A DNA stretch of 16,823 bases, taken from contig CAKSZF010000028.1 in assembly GCA_934525405.1 (NCBI GenBank), positions 1-16,823 of the forward strand, in the 5' to 3' direction. Made by a program: the position numbers and the translations under genes. Of the stretch, positions 1 through 6,636 are shown in pieces (the stretch's first letter is position 1; each line of letters begins with the position of its first letter). The stretch comes from an uncultured Faecalibacterium sp. Lineage in GTDB: Bacteria; Bacillota; Clostridia; Oscillospirales; Ruminococcaceae. The notes below the pieces were generated by a model that worked only from the letters and a program-made list of their open reading frames with translations, was not told the origin of the DNA and did no database searches.

Positions 1-466
1 GCGGGTGATCGACGTCCATGTGGGCGGTGCCTTCAACTGCTCCAAGGCCGTGCTGCCCGACATGATGGAAAAGCGCGAGGGCAAGATCATCAACATCTGC
101 TCCATGATGAGCGAGCTGGGCCGCGAGACCGTTTCTGCCTACGCCGCCGCCAAGGGTGCGCTGAAGATGCTGACCAAGAACATCGCCTCTGAGTACGGTG
201 AGTACAACATCCAGTGCAACGGCATGGGCCCCGGCTACATTGCCACCGCCCAGACCGCTCCCCTGCGCGAGCGTCAGCCGGACGGCAGCCGTCATCCCTT
301 TGACCAGTTCATCGTTGCCAAGACCCCCGCAGGCCGCTGGGGCGACCCGGAGGACATGGTTGGCCCCTGTGTGTTCCTTGCCAGCCACGCATCCGACTTC
401 GTGAACGGCCAGATCCTCTACGCCGACGGCGGCATTCTGGCTTATATCGGCCGTCAGCCTAAGTAA
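1..466 (+). CDS. Short-chain dehydrogenase, gluconate 5-dehydrogenase type (5' end missing)
   Basis: This is the C-terminal part of an NAD(P)-dependent short-chain dehydrogenase/reductase. The frame is open from the left edge, so the Rossmann nucleotide-binding start (the TGxxxGxG loop) lies outside the window; the GTG at position 5 is internal. Counting from that GTG, the catalytic triad is visible as Ser33 (INICSMMSE), Tyr46 and Lys50 (YAAAK), with the normal 13-residue Ser-Tyr gap and YxxxK spacing. The segment CNGMGPGYIAT and the C-terminal FVNGQILYADGG are typical of the family. The overall wording, including the AGRWGDPEDMVGP stretch, resembles gluconate 5-dehydrogenase/KduD-type enzymes that interconvert keto sugar acids, so a role in hexuronate or gluconate catabolism is inferred. 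The exact substrate is uncertain. The gene ends in TAA directly before a strong terminator, so it is the last gene of its transcript. Confidence 0.85.
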   Translation, partial: RVIDVHVGGAFNCSKAVLPDMMEKREGKIINICSMMSELGRETVSAYAAAKGALKMLTKNIASEYGEYNIQCNGMGPGYIATAQTAPLRERQPDGSRHPFDQFIVAKTPAGRWGDPEDMVGPCVFLASHASDFVNGQILYADGGILAYIGRQPK

Positions 467-472
467 ATCCTG

Positions 473-511
473 AAAAAATCCCCCCGGTGCTGCTCGCCGG
501 GGGGATTTTTT
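473..511 (+). terminator. Intrinsic terminator of the dehydrogenase gene
   Basis: A perfect 15-bp stem (473-487 with 497-511) encloses a 9-nt loop. The GC core CCCCCCGG/CCGGGGGG is flanked by an A6 tract on the left and a T6 tract on the right. It begins six bases after the TAA stop. Because the A-tract mirrors the T-tract, it could also stop leftward transcripts. Confidence 0.93.
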
Positions 512-529
512 ATAGGAAAATCAGACGAT

Positions 530-735
530 TTTAAATGCGCTCCGCTTCGCTCTGCGCATAATCAGCGGAAAAATTATTTTAAATTTCGCGTTTGGAGCGA
601 CCGCGTTTGCGGAGCGCAGCGGAGCAATGAAAGCCCCAGTGGGGCTTTTAAGCGGCAGAGCGGTCTGCGTTAGCAGATGGAGGGGCTTTGCCCCGACAAG
701 CTCTGCGGAGCGCTCCAAACGCATTTTCACAGGAG
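530..735. repeat. Palindrome-rich intergenic block
   Basis: This non-coding stretch fills most of the 326-bp gap between the dehydrogenase and the CorC-like gene. It contains a 12-bp inverted repeat (GCGTTTGGAGCG at 588-599, complement at 711-722). Nested inside are four short hairpins: AAAGCCCC/GGGGCTTT at 630-648 (3-nt loop), TCTGC/GCAGA at 664-677, GGGGC/GCCCC at 682-694, and GCTC/GAGC at 700-711. Several variants of GGAGCGCAGCGGAGC recur. No convincing coding frame is present. It looks like a dispersed or composite intergenic repeat, but copy number cannot be judged from one window. Confidence 0.55.
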
Positions 736-746
736 GGGTTGTAACG

Positions 747-785
747 AAAAACCGGCTGCCGCACGTTTTGTGTGCAGCAGCCGGT
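747..785 (-). terminator. Terminator of the CNNM/CBS/CorC gene
   Basis: The arms ACCGGCTGCCGCAC (751-764) and 772-785 form a 14-bp stem with one mismatch and a 7-nt loop. Read leftward, the stem is followed by UUUU. It starts just beyond the TAA stop at 793-795, as expected for the end of the leftward transcript. Confidence 0.75.
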
Positions 786-792
786 CGGTGTT

Positions 793-2097
793 TTATTTAG
801 AGGTTATCCGGCCAAAGTGGCCTTTTTCCTCTTCGTCCTTTTTGGAGTCAGGCTTTTCTGCGGGGGTCAAGCGCACCTCGGTCACGCGGCGCTTGGCGGT
901 ACGGGTGACCACGCCGTCGTAGCTGCCCAGCGTAAAGCGGTCGCCTACCTTGGGCAGACGGCAGGTCTTTTCCTGCACCAGACCGTTCACCGTGTTGGAG
1001 TCGATGTCCTCGTCCTCCGGCAGACCCAGCCGCTCGTACAGGTCATCCACACCGGCGCTGCCCAGCACGATCCAGCTGCCGTCCGACTGCTTGCGGAAGT
1101 CCTCGGTCACCTCATCGTGCTCATCCCAGATCTCGCCTACCAGCTCCTCCAGAATGTCCTCCAGCGTGATGATGCCCTCGGTGCCGCCGTACTCGTCCAC
1201 CACCACAGCCATGTGATGGTGCTGCTCGCGCAGGGTGCGCAGCAGCTGGGAGATCTGGGTGGAGCCGGTGGTGTAGAGGGTGGGCTTGACCAGCTCCTCC
1301 AGCTTCACTTCCTTTTTCAGGCGTGCCATATAGAAGTCCTTTTCATGTACCACACCAATGATGTTATCAATGGTGTCGTGGTACACCGGCAGACGGGAGT
1401 AGCCGGACTCGGCAAAGGTCTGTGCCACCTCTTCCAGCGGCATGTCATCCTCCACCGCGATCACATCCACGCGGGGGGTCAGGATTTCTTCCACCTCCAC
1501 GTCATCAAATTCGATGGCGCTGCGGATCAGCTCGCTTTCCCGGTCGGTCAGCTCGCCGTCATTCTCGGCTTCGCTGACCATGGTTATCAGCTCGCCCTCG
1601 GTGATGGTGTCCTCCTCGGTGCTGTGGACAAAGTGCCCCAGAAAGCGCTTCCACTGGCTGAACAGCCATGTCAGCGGGGTAAACACCAGCATCAGCAGGC
1701 TCAGTACCGGTGCAACTGCGGTGGCAACCGTTTCCGGCATCTCCTTGGCAAGGCTCTTGGGTGTCACCTCGCCAAAGATCAGCACCACCACGGTCAGCAC
1801 CATAGTAGACACCGTAGCGCCCTGCTCTGCACCCAGCATCTTGGTGAAAATGATGGTGCCGATAGAAGCTGCGGCAATGTTTACGATATTGTTGCCGATG
1901 AGGATGGTGGAAAGCAGCTTATCGTATTTTTCAGCCATTGCCAGCACCCGGGCGGCAGAGGCATCGCCGTCCTCGGCGCGGCTTTTCAGGCGGATCTGAT
2001 TCAGGGAAGAAAATGCGGTCTCGGATGCGGAGAAAAAGGCGGAGAATGCCACCAATACTACCAGCGCTACCCAGAGCGTCATACTGCCATCGTCCAT
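793..2097 (-). CDS. CNNM/CBS/CorC-domain membrane protein (HlyC/CorC family)
   Basis: An integral membrane protein of the family long annotated as haemolysin or CorC-like and now linked to divalent cation (Mg2+/Co2+) efflux. Counting from the chosen ATG it has 434 residues. The CNNM (DUF21) membrane domain covers about 1-180, with FSAFFSASETAFSSLNQIRLK near 18-38, the IGNNIVNIAAAS motif near 67-78 and FGEVTPKSLA at 108-117. A CBS-domain pair follows at about 205-325 (ILTPRVDV; VVVDEYGGTEGIITLEDILE), then the C-terminal CorC_HlyC domain at about 335-415. The length is normal. Start choice is uncertain. The ATG at 2097 gives MDDGSMTLW, which resembles family N-termini; an in-frame TTG at 2118 would add seven residues; neither has a clear ribosome binding site. 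The gene sits downstream of clpB but behind a terminator, so it probably has its own promoter, which I could not locate. Confidence 0.9.
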   Translation of the reverse strand: MDDGSMTLWVALVVLVAFSAFFSASETAFSSLNQIRLKSRAEDGDASAARVLAMAEKYDKLLSTILIGNNIVNIAAASIGTIIFTKMLGAEQGATVSTMVLTVVVLIFGEVTPKSLAKEMPETVATAVAPVLSLLMLVFTPLTWLFSQWKRFLGHFVHSTEEDTITEGELITMVSEAENDGELTDRESELIRSAIEFDDVEVEEILTPRVDVIAVEDDMPLEEVAQTFAESGYSRLPVYHDTIDNIIGVVHEKDFYMARLKKEVKLEELVKPTLYTTGSTQISQLLRTLREQHHHMAVVVDEYGGTEGIITLEDILEELVGEIWDEHDEVTEDFRKQSDGSWIVLGSAGVDDLYERLGLPEDEDIDSNTVNGLVQEKTCRLPKVGDRFTLGSYDGVVTRTAKRRVTEVRLTPAEKPDSKKDEEEKGHFGRITSK

Positions 2098-2198
2098 AAA
2101 AAGGGGAATCACACTCAACTTTCTGTTTTAAATTTAGATTTATTTGCCCGTTGTATTTTCATTGTGCTTCAACCGTGCCAAGCGGGCTTTTCCGTATA

Positions 2199-2245
2199 CA
2201 AAAATGTGCTTTCCATCGTTGCCATTTCCACGATGAAAAGCACAT
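2199..2245 (-). terminator. Terminator of clpB
   Basis: The arms at 2204-2219 and 2230-2245 make a 16-bp stem with one mismatch around a 10-nt loop. Read leftward, it is followed directly by a U5 run (2200-2204 complement). It lies between the clpB stop (2327) and the next leftward gene, so it separates the two transcripts. Confidence 0.85.
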
Positions 2246-2326
2246 CAATGTTATTTTCTATAATAACATATTCTGCACACGGGTGCAAGCGTTTGGGCTG
2301 TACTCCATGTACAAAACCGGTAAATT

Positions 2327-4939
2327 TTAGCGCAGAACCAGTGCGCTGCCGTCATAATCCACCGTCAGGGTATCGCCCTCGGCATAATTGCCCTTGATGA
2401 TGGCCTTGGCGATCAGGGTCTCCACGCGGCTCTGGATGAAGCGCTTGATGGGACGTGCACCATAGACGCTGTCGTAGGCAGAATCAATGATGAAGTCCTT
2501 GGCGGCGGTGGTGACCTCCAGCTTGAGGTGCTTGCCCTCCTCCATACGGCTGCGCAGATCCTGCAATTGCAGATCCACGATCTTGCGCATTTCATCCTTG
2601 GTCAGGCTCTTATAGTAGACGATCTCGTCCAGACGGTTCAGGAATTCGGGGCGGAACTTGCTCTTGAGCAGCAGATCGATCTGGTGCTTTGCGTCCTCGC
2701 TCAGCTCGTTGGAGCCCTGCGCACGGCGCTGCTCCAGATCGTTCAGGATGATATCGCTGCCAAGGTTGGAGGTCAGGATGATGACCGTGTTCTTGAAGTC
2801 CACGGTGCGGCCCTGACTATCCGTAATGCGGCCATCGTCCAGCACCTGCAGCAGGATGTTGAACACATCGGGGTGGGCTTTTTCCACCTCATCGAACAGC
2901 ACCACGCTGTAAGGCTTGCGGCGCACAGCCTCGGTCAGCTGGCCGCCCTCTTCATAACCGACATATCCCGGAGGCGCGCCGATCAGACGGCTGACGCTGA
3001 ACTTCTCCATATATTCGGTCATGTCGATACGCACCATGTTGCGCTCGTCGTCAAACAGTGCCTGTGCCAGTGCCTTAGCCAGCTCGGTCTTGCCCACGCC
3101 GGTGGGGCCGAGGAACAGGAAGCTGCCGATGGGGCGGTTGGGGTTGGCGATACCGGCGCGGCTGCGCAGAATGGCTTCGCTTACCTTGGTCACGGCCTCG
3201 TCCTGACCGATGACCCGCTGGTGCAGCACATCGTCCAGATGCAGCAGCTTCTCGCGCTCACCCTCCACCAGCTTCTCCACCGGGATGCCGGTCCAGCGTG
3301 CCACGATGCGGGCGATCTCCTCGTCGGTCACGCGGTCACGCAGCAGGCTGTCCTCCTTCTTGGCGGCAGCCACCTTTTCCTCTTCGGCCAGCTGCTTTTG
3401 CAGCTGGGGCAGCTTGCCGTATTTCAGCTCGGCAGCCTTGTTCAGGTCGTACTCGCGCTGGGCTTTCTCAATGGCGGCATTGGTCTGCTCGATCTGCTCA
3501 CGCAGGGTCTGCACCTTGCCAATGGCGTTCTTCTCGTTCTCCCACTTTGCCTTCATGCTGCGGAACTTATCCTGCAATTCGGCAAGCTCCTTTTCCAGAT
3601 CCTTCAAGCGGCTCTGGCTCAGGGCGTCAGTCTCCTTTTTCAGGCTCACCTGCTCGATCTGCAGCTGGGTGATGCGGTGTGCCAGATCGTCCATCTCGCT
3701 GGGCATGCTGTCCATCTCGGTCTTGATCATGGCGCAGGCTTCATCCACAAGGTCGATGGCCTTATCCGGCAGGAAGCGGTCGGTGATATAGCGGTCGGAA
3801 AGGGTGGCAGCGGCGATCAGGGCGCTGTCGTTGATCTTTACGCCGTGGAACACCTCGTACCGCTCCTTCAGGCCGCGCAGGATGGAGATGGTATCCTCCA
3901 CGGTGGGTTCATCCACCTGCACCGGCTGGAACCGGCGCTCCAGTGCGGGGTCTTTTTCGATATACTGGCGGTACTCGTCCAGCGTGGTCGCGCCGATGCA
4001 GTGCAGCTCGCCCCGGGCCAGCATGGGCTTGAGCAGGTTGCCTGCGTCCATGGCGCCGTCGGTCTTACCGGCACCCACGATGGTGTGCAGCTCATCGATG
4101 AAGAGGATGATCTTGCCCTCGCTCTTCTTCACCTCGTTCAGCACGCTCTTCAAGCGCTCCTCGAACTCGCCGCGGTACTTTGCACCGGCCACCAGAGCGC
4201 CCATGTCCAGGCTGAACACGGTGCGGTCTTTCAGGTTTTCGGGCACATCGCCGCGCACGATACGCTGCGCCAGCCCCTCGGCGATGGCAGTTTTACCAAC
4301 GCCGGGCTCACCGATCAGGCAGGGGTTGTTTTTGGTCTTACGGGACAGGATACGGATCACATTGCGGATCTCCTGATCTCGACCAATGACGGGGTCCAGC
4401 TTCTGCTTGCGGGCAAGCTCCACCAGATCCTGACCGTACTTCTGCAGCGCGTTGTAGGTGTCCTCCGGGTTATCGGTGGTCACCCGCTGGTTGCCGCGCA
4501 CGGCGGTAAGCTGCTGCAAAAAGGCGTCCTTTTTCAGGTTGAAGGCGCGGAACAGCTCGCTGGTGGTCTGGTCCTGCTCGTCCAGCAGGCCAAGGAACAG
4601 GTGCTCCACGCTGATGAAGTCGTCCTTCATGGCCTTGGCTTCGCGGGCGGCGGCGCTGAGTACCTTATCGGTGGCCTGCGAGATATAGACCTTATCGGGG
4701 TCACGGCCGGAGCCGGACACCCGGGGCAGTGCGGACAGCTTTTCTGCCACGGCGGCGGCAAAGCTGCCGGGATCAACATTCAGCTTTTGCAGCAGCTGGG
4801 GAATCAGGCCGTTTTCCTGCGCAGCCAGTGCGTGCAGCAGATGGGCGGGCTCCAGCGCGTTGTGCTGATACTCCACAGCCAGCTGCTGGGCTGCCTGCAA
4901 AGCCTCAAGGGTCTTTTGGGTATATTGATTGGTATTCAT
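2327..4939 (-). CDS. clpB: ATP-dependent protein disaggregase ClpB (Hsp100)
   Basis: Cytosolic hexameric AAA+ chaperone that pulls polypeptides out of aggregates together with DnaK. The 870-residue length is normal. Visible parts are the Clp N-domain (about 1-145), AAA1 with Walker A GEPGVGKT at 210-217, a pore-loop segment [10 protein letters not shown] at 251-260 and Walker B ILFIDE at 278-283. A long M-domain coiled coil (about 405-525) distinguishes ClpB from ClpA/ClpC. AAA2 has Walker A GPTGVGKT at 611-618, pore loop GYVG at 659-662 and Walker B VVLFDE at 679-684, followed by the Clp C-terminal domain. The ATG at 4939 is set by a GGAGG nine bases upstream. Transcription starts from a strong promoter overlapped by a CIRCE operator, so HrcA repression is expected. 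A small leader ORF lies in the 5' UTR. Confidence 0.98.
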   Translation of the reverse strand: MNTNQYTQKTLEALQAAQQLAVEYQHNALEPAHLLHALAAQENGLIPQLLQKLNVDPGSFAAAVAEKLSALPRVSGSGRDPDKVYISQATDKVLSAAAREAKAMKDDFISVEHLFLGLLDEQDQTTSELFRAFNLKKDAFLQQLTAVRGNQRVTTDNPEDTYNALQKYGQDLVELARKQKLDPVIGRDQEIRNVIRILSRKTKNNPCLIGEPGVGKTAIAEGLAQRIVRGDVPENLKDRTVFSLDMGALVAGAKYRGEFEERLKSVLNEVKKSEGKIILFIDELHTIVGAGKTDGAMDAGNLLKPMLARGELHCIGATTLDEYRQYIEKDPALERRFQPVQVDEPTVEDTISILRGLKERYEVFHGVKINDSALIAAATLSDRYITDRFLPDKAIDLVDEACAMIKTEMDSMPSEMDDLAHRITQLQIEQVSLKKETDALSQSRLKDLEKELAELQDKFRSMKAKWENEKNAIGKVQTLREQIEQTNAAIEKAQREYDLNKAAELKYGKLPQLQKQLAEEEKVAAAKKEDSLLRDRVTDEEIARIVARWTGIPVEKLVEGEREKLLHLDDVLHQRVIGQDEAVTKVSEAILRSRAGIANPNRPIGSFLFLGPTGVGKTELAKALAQALFDDERNMVRIDMTEYMEKFSVSRLIGAPPGYVGYEEGGQLTEAVRRKPYSVVLFDEVEKAHPDVFNILLQVLDDGRITDSQGRTVDFKNTVIILTSNLGSDIILNDLEQRRAQGSNELSEDAKHQIDLLLKSKFRPEFLNRLDEIVYYKSLTKDEMRKIVDLQLQDLRSRMEEGKHLKLEVTTAAKDFIIDSAYDSVYGARPIKRFIQSRVETLIAKAIIKGNYAEGDTLTVDYDGSALVLR

Positions 4940-4997
4940 AAAGTTAAGCCTCCATTCATACCGGAAGGTTTATTTTAGCGGACAGACAAGTTCTGTG

Positions 4998-5060
4998 CTA
5001 ACAGTTCCGTGCCCGGCGGCGGCAGAACCGTGCGTTCACTGTATTGATGTTTTTCTTCAT
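4998..5060 (-). CDS. Putative 20-residue leader peptide upstream of clpB
   Basis: Inside the clpB 5' UTR, an ATG at 5060-5058 is preceded by a near-perfect ribosome binding site AGGAGGT (complement at 5071-5077) at 10-nt spacing. The frame encodes 20 residues, starting MKKNINTVNARF and ending in a cysteine-flanked arginine-rich tail (CRRRARNC), and stops at TAG (4998-5000). That is about 60 nt downstream of the predicted transcription start and 58 nt before the clpB ATG. The ribosome binding site is as strong as that of clpB. The peptide resembles no family I know. It might be a regulatory leader, a small expressed protein, or a chance frame with a fortuitous site. Confidence 0.5.
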   Translation of the reverse strand: MKKNINTVNARFCRRRARNC

Positions 5061-5098
5061 GGTCTTGCACACCTCCTGCGGAGCAGTTCATTTTGTTT

Positions 5099-5125
5099 TT
5101 AGCACTCTATCTGCTCGACTGCTAA
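5099..5125 (-). promoter_or_regulatory. CIRCE operator (HrcA binding site)
   Basis: The sequence TTAGCACTC, a 9-nt spacer, then GACTGCTAA matches the CIRCE inverted repeat (TTAGCACTC-N9-GAGTGCTAA) at 17 of 18 arm positions. It covers the predicted start point of the clpB transcript, the classical arrangement for HrcA repression of heat-shock genes. HrcA itself is not in the window. Confidence 0.93.
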
Positions 5126-5126
5126 A

Positions 5127-5155
5127 AATATACTCCTATTCACCCACTTTGTCAA
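5127..5155 (-). promoter_or_regulatory. clpB promoter, sigma-A type
   Basis: Reading leftward, TTGACA (complement at 5150-5155) is followed after exactly 17 nt by TATATT (complement at 5127-5132). The -35 is perfect and the -10 differs at one position. The expected start near 5120 falls inside the CIRCE element. Confidence 0.92.
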
Positions 5156-5214
5156 TAGGGTTCACAAAAAGTTTGCAGAATAGACGCAAAACCATGCTTT
5201 TTGTTTTAGCGGGC

Positions 5215-5330
5215 TGAACCCTCTCAGTCATCGCTACGCGCCAGATTCCCTCTTTTGTCACCTGCGGTGACATCTTCCCCCGGCCGGGGGAAGTCTTTCC
5301 TCTCAGGGGGAGCTTTTATAGTGCTGACCC
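5215..5330 (-). repeat. Hairpin-mosaic intergenic repeat, long copy
   Basis: Non-coding element between the clpB promoter and the asnA terminator. It contains a perfect 20-bp palindrome CTTCCCCCGGCCGGGGGAAG at 5274-5293 and a 7-bp hairpin TGTCACC/GGTGACA with a 3-nt loop at 5256-5272. On the reverse strand it shows a CTGGCGCGTAGCGATGACTG segment followed by AGAGGG. This matches, in opposite orientation, the repeat near 16641-16695 (CTGGC, hairpin, ACTGAGGGAG, with a preceding GCTCCCTC-like arm). This supports a dispersed repeat family with variable inserted hairpins. Confidence 0.6.
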
Positions 5331-5386
5331 AAAGCTCCCGTTGCAAAACAGTGCCGAATGCAGCTTCTCTTTACGGCTCTTTCCGT

Positions 5387-5429
5387 GAAAAACGAAATAC
5401 AGCCAAGCCCGCAGGCTTGACTGTATTTC
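5387..5429 (-). terminator. Terminator of asnA
   Basis: The arms 5394-5409 and 5414-5429 form a 16-bp stem with a single mismatch and a 4-nt loop (CGCA). Read leftward, the stem is followed one base later by U5 (complement of 5388-5392). It lies 35 bases past the asnA stop codon. Confidence 0.88.
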
Positions 5430-5463
5430 AAATCAAAAATATTTTCCGCTGAAATCGTTCCGC

Positions 5464-6477
5464 TTACAGCAGCGGGATACCGGCCTTGGCGCAGGCTTCG
5501 CGGGTGGACTTGTCCCAGACACTGGCCTGAACCTCACCGATGTGGACACTGCCCAGCAGCAGCATACACAGGCGGCTCTGGCCGATGCCGCCGCCGATGG
5601 TATAGGGCAGCTCGCCGTTGAGCACCGCCTTGTGGAAAGGCAGGGTGCGGCGGTCATCGCAGCCCGCCATGGTCAGCTGCTTGTCCATGCTTTCCGGGCT
5701 GACGCGGATGCCCATGCTGCTCAGCTCGTAGCTGCACTGCAGCGGGTCGTTCCAGAACAGCAGGTCGCCGTTCAGATCCCAGTCGTCGTAGTCCGGGGCG
5801 CGGCCGTCGTGGGGCTTGCCGCTGCGCAGGGGTGCACCGATCTTCATCAGGAAGGTGGTGCCGTTCTCCTTGACAAAGGCATTCTCCCGCTCCTTCGGGG
5901 TCAGGTCCGGGTACTTGTCCTCCAGCTCCTGCGTGGTGACAAAGGTCACGTTGGGGGTGTGCAGGGGCAGATCCTGCAGCTGGGGGAACATGGCGTGCAG
6001 GTTCATCTCGGTGGCGCACACCGCAGACACGATGCAGCGCACCACGTTTTTCAGGTAGGTCTCGTTGCGGTCCTCCACCGTGATGATCTTTTCCCAGTCC
6101 CACTGGTCCACATAGACCGAGTGGAGGTTGTCCAGCTCCTCGTCCCGGCGGATGGCGTTCATATCGCAGTACAGACCCTTGCCCACGCGGAAACCGTAGT
6201 CCTTCAGCGCCTGACGCTTCCACTTAGCCAGCGACTGCACCACCTGTGCCTCGGTGCCGCTGTCCTTGATGTCAAAGGTCACCTTGCGCTCTACGCCGTT
6301 CAGGTCATCGTTCAGACCGGTGGAAGCTTCCAGAAACAGCGGTGCGGACACGCGGTACAGATTGAGCGTGGCGCACAGGGTATCTGCGAACAACCGTTTC
6401 ACCGTGCCGATGGCGCGCTGGGTGTCGTACAGGTTCAGCGCAGGTTTGTAGTTTGCCGGGATGATGATCTTGCTCAT
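5464..6477 (-). CDS. asnA: Aspartate-ammonia ligase (asparagine synthetase A)
   Basis: Cytosolic enzyme making asparagine from aspartate, ammonia and ATP (AMP-forming); its fold is related to class II aminoacyl-tRNA synthetases. The 337-residue length is normal. Family segments are clear: RVSAPLFLEASTGLNDDLNG near 43-62, VERKVTFDI, QSLAKWKRQAL, VGKGLYCDMNAIRRDEELDNLHS, YVDQWDWEKII, and the C-terminal GGGIGQSRLCMLLL ATP-binding motif. The ATG at 6477 has a GAGGGG ribosome binding site seven bases upstream. The gene stands alone between its own promoter and terminator, with two stable hairpins in the roughly 75-nt leader. Use of AsnA rather than the glutamine-dependent AsnB suits an ammonia-rich gut habitat (inference). 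Confidence 0.97.
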   Translation of the reverse strand: MSKIIIPANYKPALNLYDTQRAIGTVKRLFADTLCATLNLYRVSAPLFLEASTGLNDDLNGVERKVTFDIKDSGTEAQVVQSLAKWKRQALKDYGFRVGKGLYCDMNAIRRDEELDNLHSVYVDQWDWEKIITVEDRNETYLKNVVRCIVSAVCATEMNLHAMFPQLQDLPLHTPNVTFVTTQELEDKYPDLTPKERENAFVKENGTTFLMKIGAPLRSGKPHDGRAPDYDDWDLNGDLLFWNDPLQCSYELSSMGIRVSPESMDKQLTMAGCDDRRTLPFHKAVLNGELPYTIGGGIGQSRLCMLLLGSVHIGEVQASVWDKSTREACAKAGIPLL

Positions 6478-6507
6478 AACGTTTACCCCTCATTCTGTGT
6501 GGTTTGC

Positions 6508-6547
6508 GCCCCGCTTTCCCGAGCCGGGGCATGGCTTTTGTAAAGCC
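6508..6547 (-). other. Two tandem hairpins in the asnA leader
   Basis: One hairpin pairs GCCCC (6508-6512) with GGGGC (6526-6530), extended by GCT/AGC past a one-base bulge. The other pairs GGCTTT (6533-6538) with AAAGCC (6542-6547) around a 3-nt loop. They lie between the predicted promoter and the ribosome binding site. No U-run follows, so they are not terminators as such. I see no T-box or known riboswitch features; they may be mRNA-stabilising structures. Confidence 0.5.
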
Positions 6548-6561
6548 GGAATACTGCACCC

Positions 6562-6590
6562 ATTATGGCACAATTTTTTACGAAAGTAAA
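6562..6590 (-). promoter_or_regulatory. Candidate asnA promoter
   Basis: Reading leftward, TTTACT (complement at 6585-6590) is followed after 17 nt by CATAAT (complement at 6562-6567). Each hexamer matches the sigma-A consensus at four or five of six positions. The implied leader is about 75-80 nt. Confidence 0.6.
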
Positions 6591-6601
6591 GTGATAGCAG
6601 G

Positions 6602-6629
6602 AAAAAGGGGCTGCTGCGGCGGCAGAACC
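6602..6629 (-). terminator. Candidate terminator of the MFS gene
   Basis: Reading leftward from the MFS stop at 6637, an imperfect GC-rich hairpin (CTGC/GCAG core with CC/GG flanks around CGCC) is followed by CCCC and then U5 (complement of 6602-6606). The stem is weaker than the other terminators in this window, and it lies just upstream of the asnA promoter. Confidence 0.5.
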
Positions 6630-6636
6630 TCATTTT

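Noticed and set aside
2299..2313. TGTAC-N5-GTACA inverted repeat near the clpB stop
   Set aside because: Five-base arms in a short intergenic region are expected by chance, and no promoter lies beside it.
772..2397. 541-codon open frame on the plus strand opposite the CNNM/CBS/CorC gene
   Set aside because: Antisense shadow with no domain; it crosses two terminators and runs into the clpB 3' end.
2528..4978. 816-codon open frame on the plus strand opposite clpB
   Set aside because: It is the antisense of an unmistakable ClpB, has the Leu/Gln/His/Val-rich composition expected of a complementary frame, and lacks recognisable domains. It reflects strong codon bias in a GC-rich gene.
5274..5293. 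Perfect 20-bp palindrome considered as a terminator
   Set aside because: No U-run follows on either strand and no gene ends nearby; it is better treated as part of the repeat element.
5542..6543. 333-codon plus-strand frame opposite asnA
   Set aside because: Antisense shadow of a clear AsnA; composition is low in charge and rich in Gln/His/Val, with no family resemblance.
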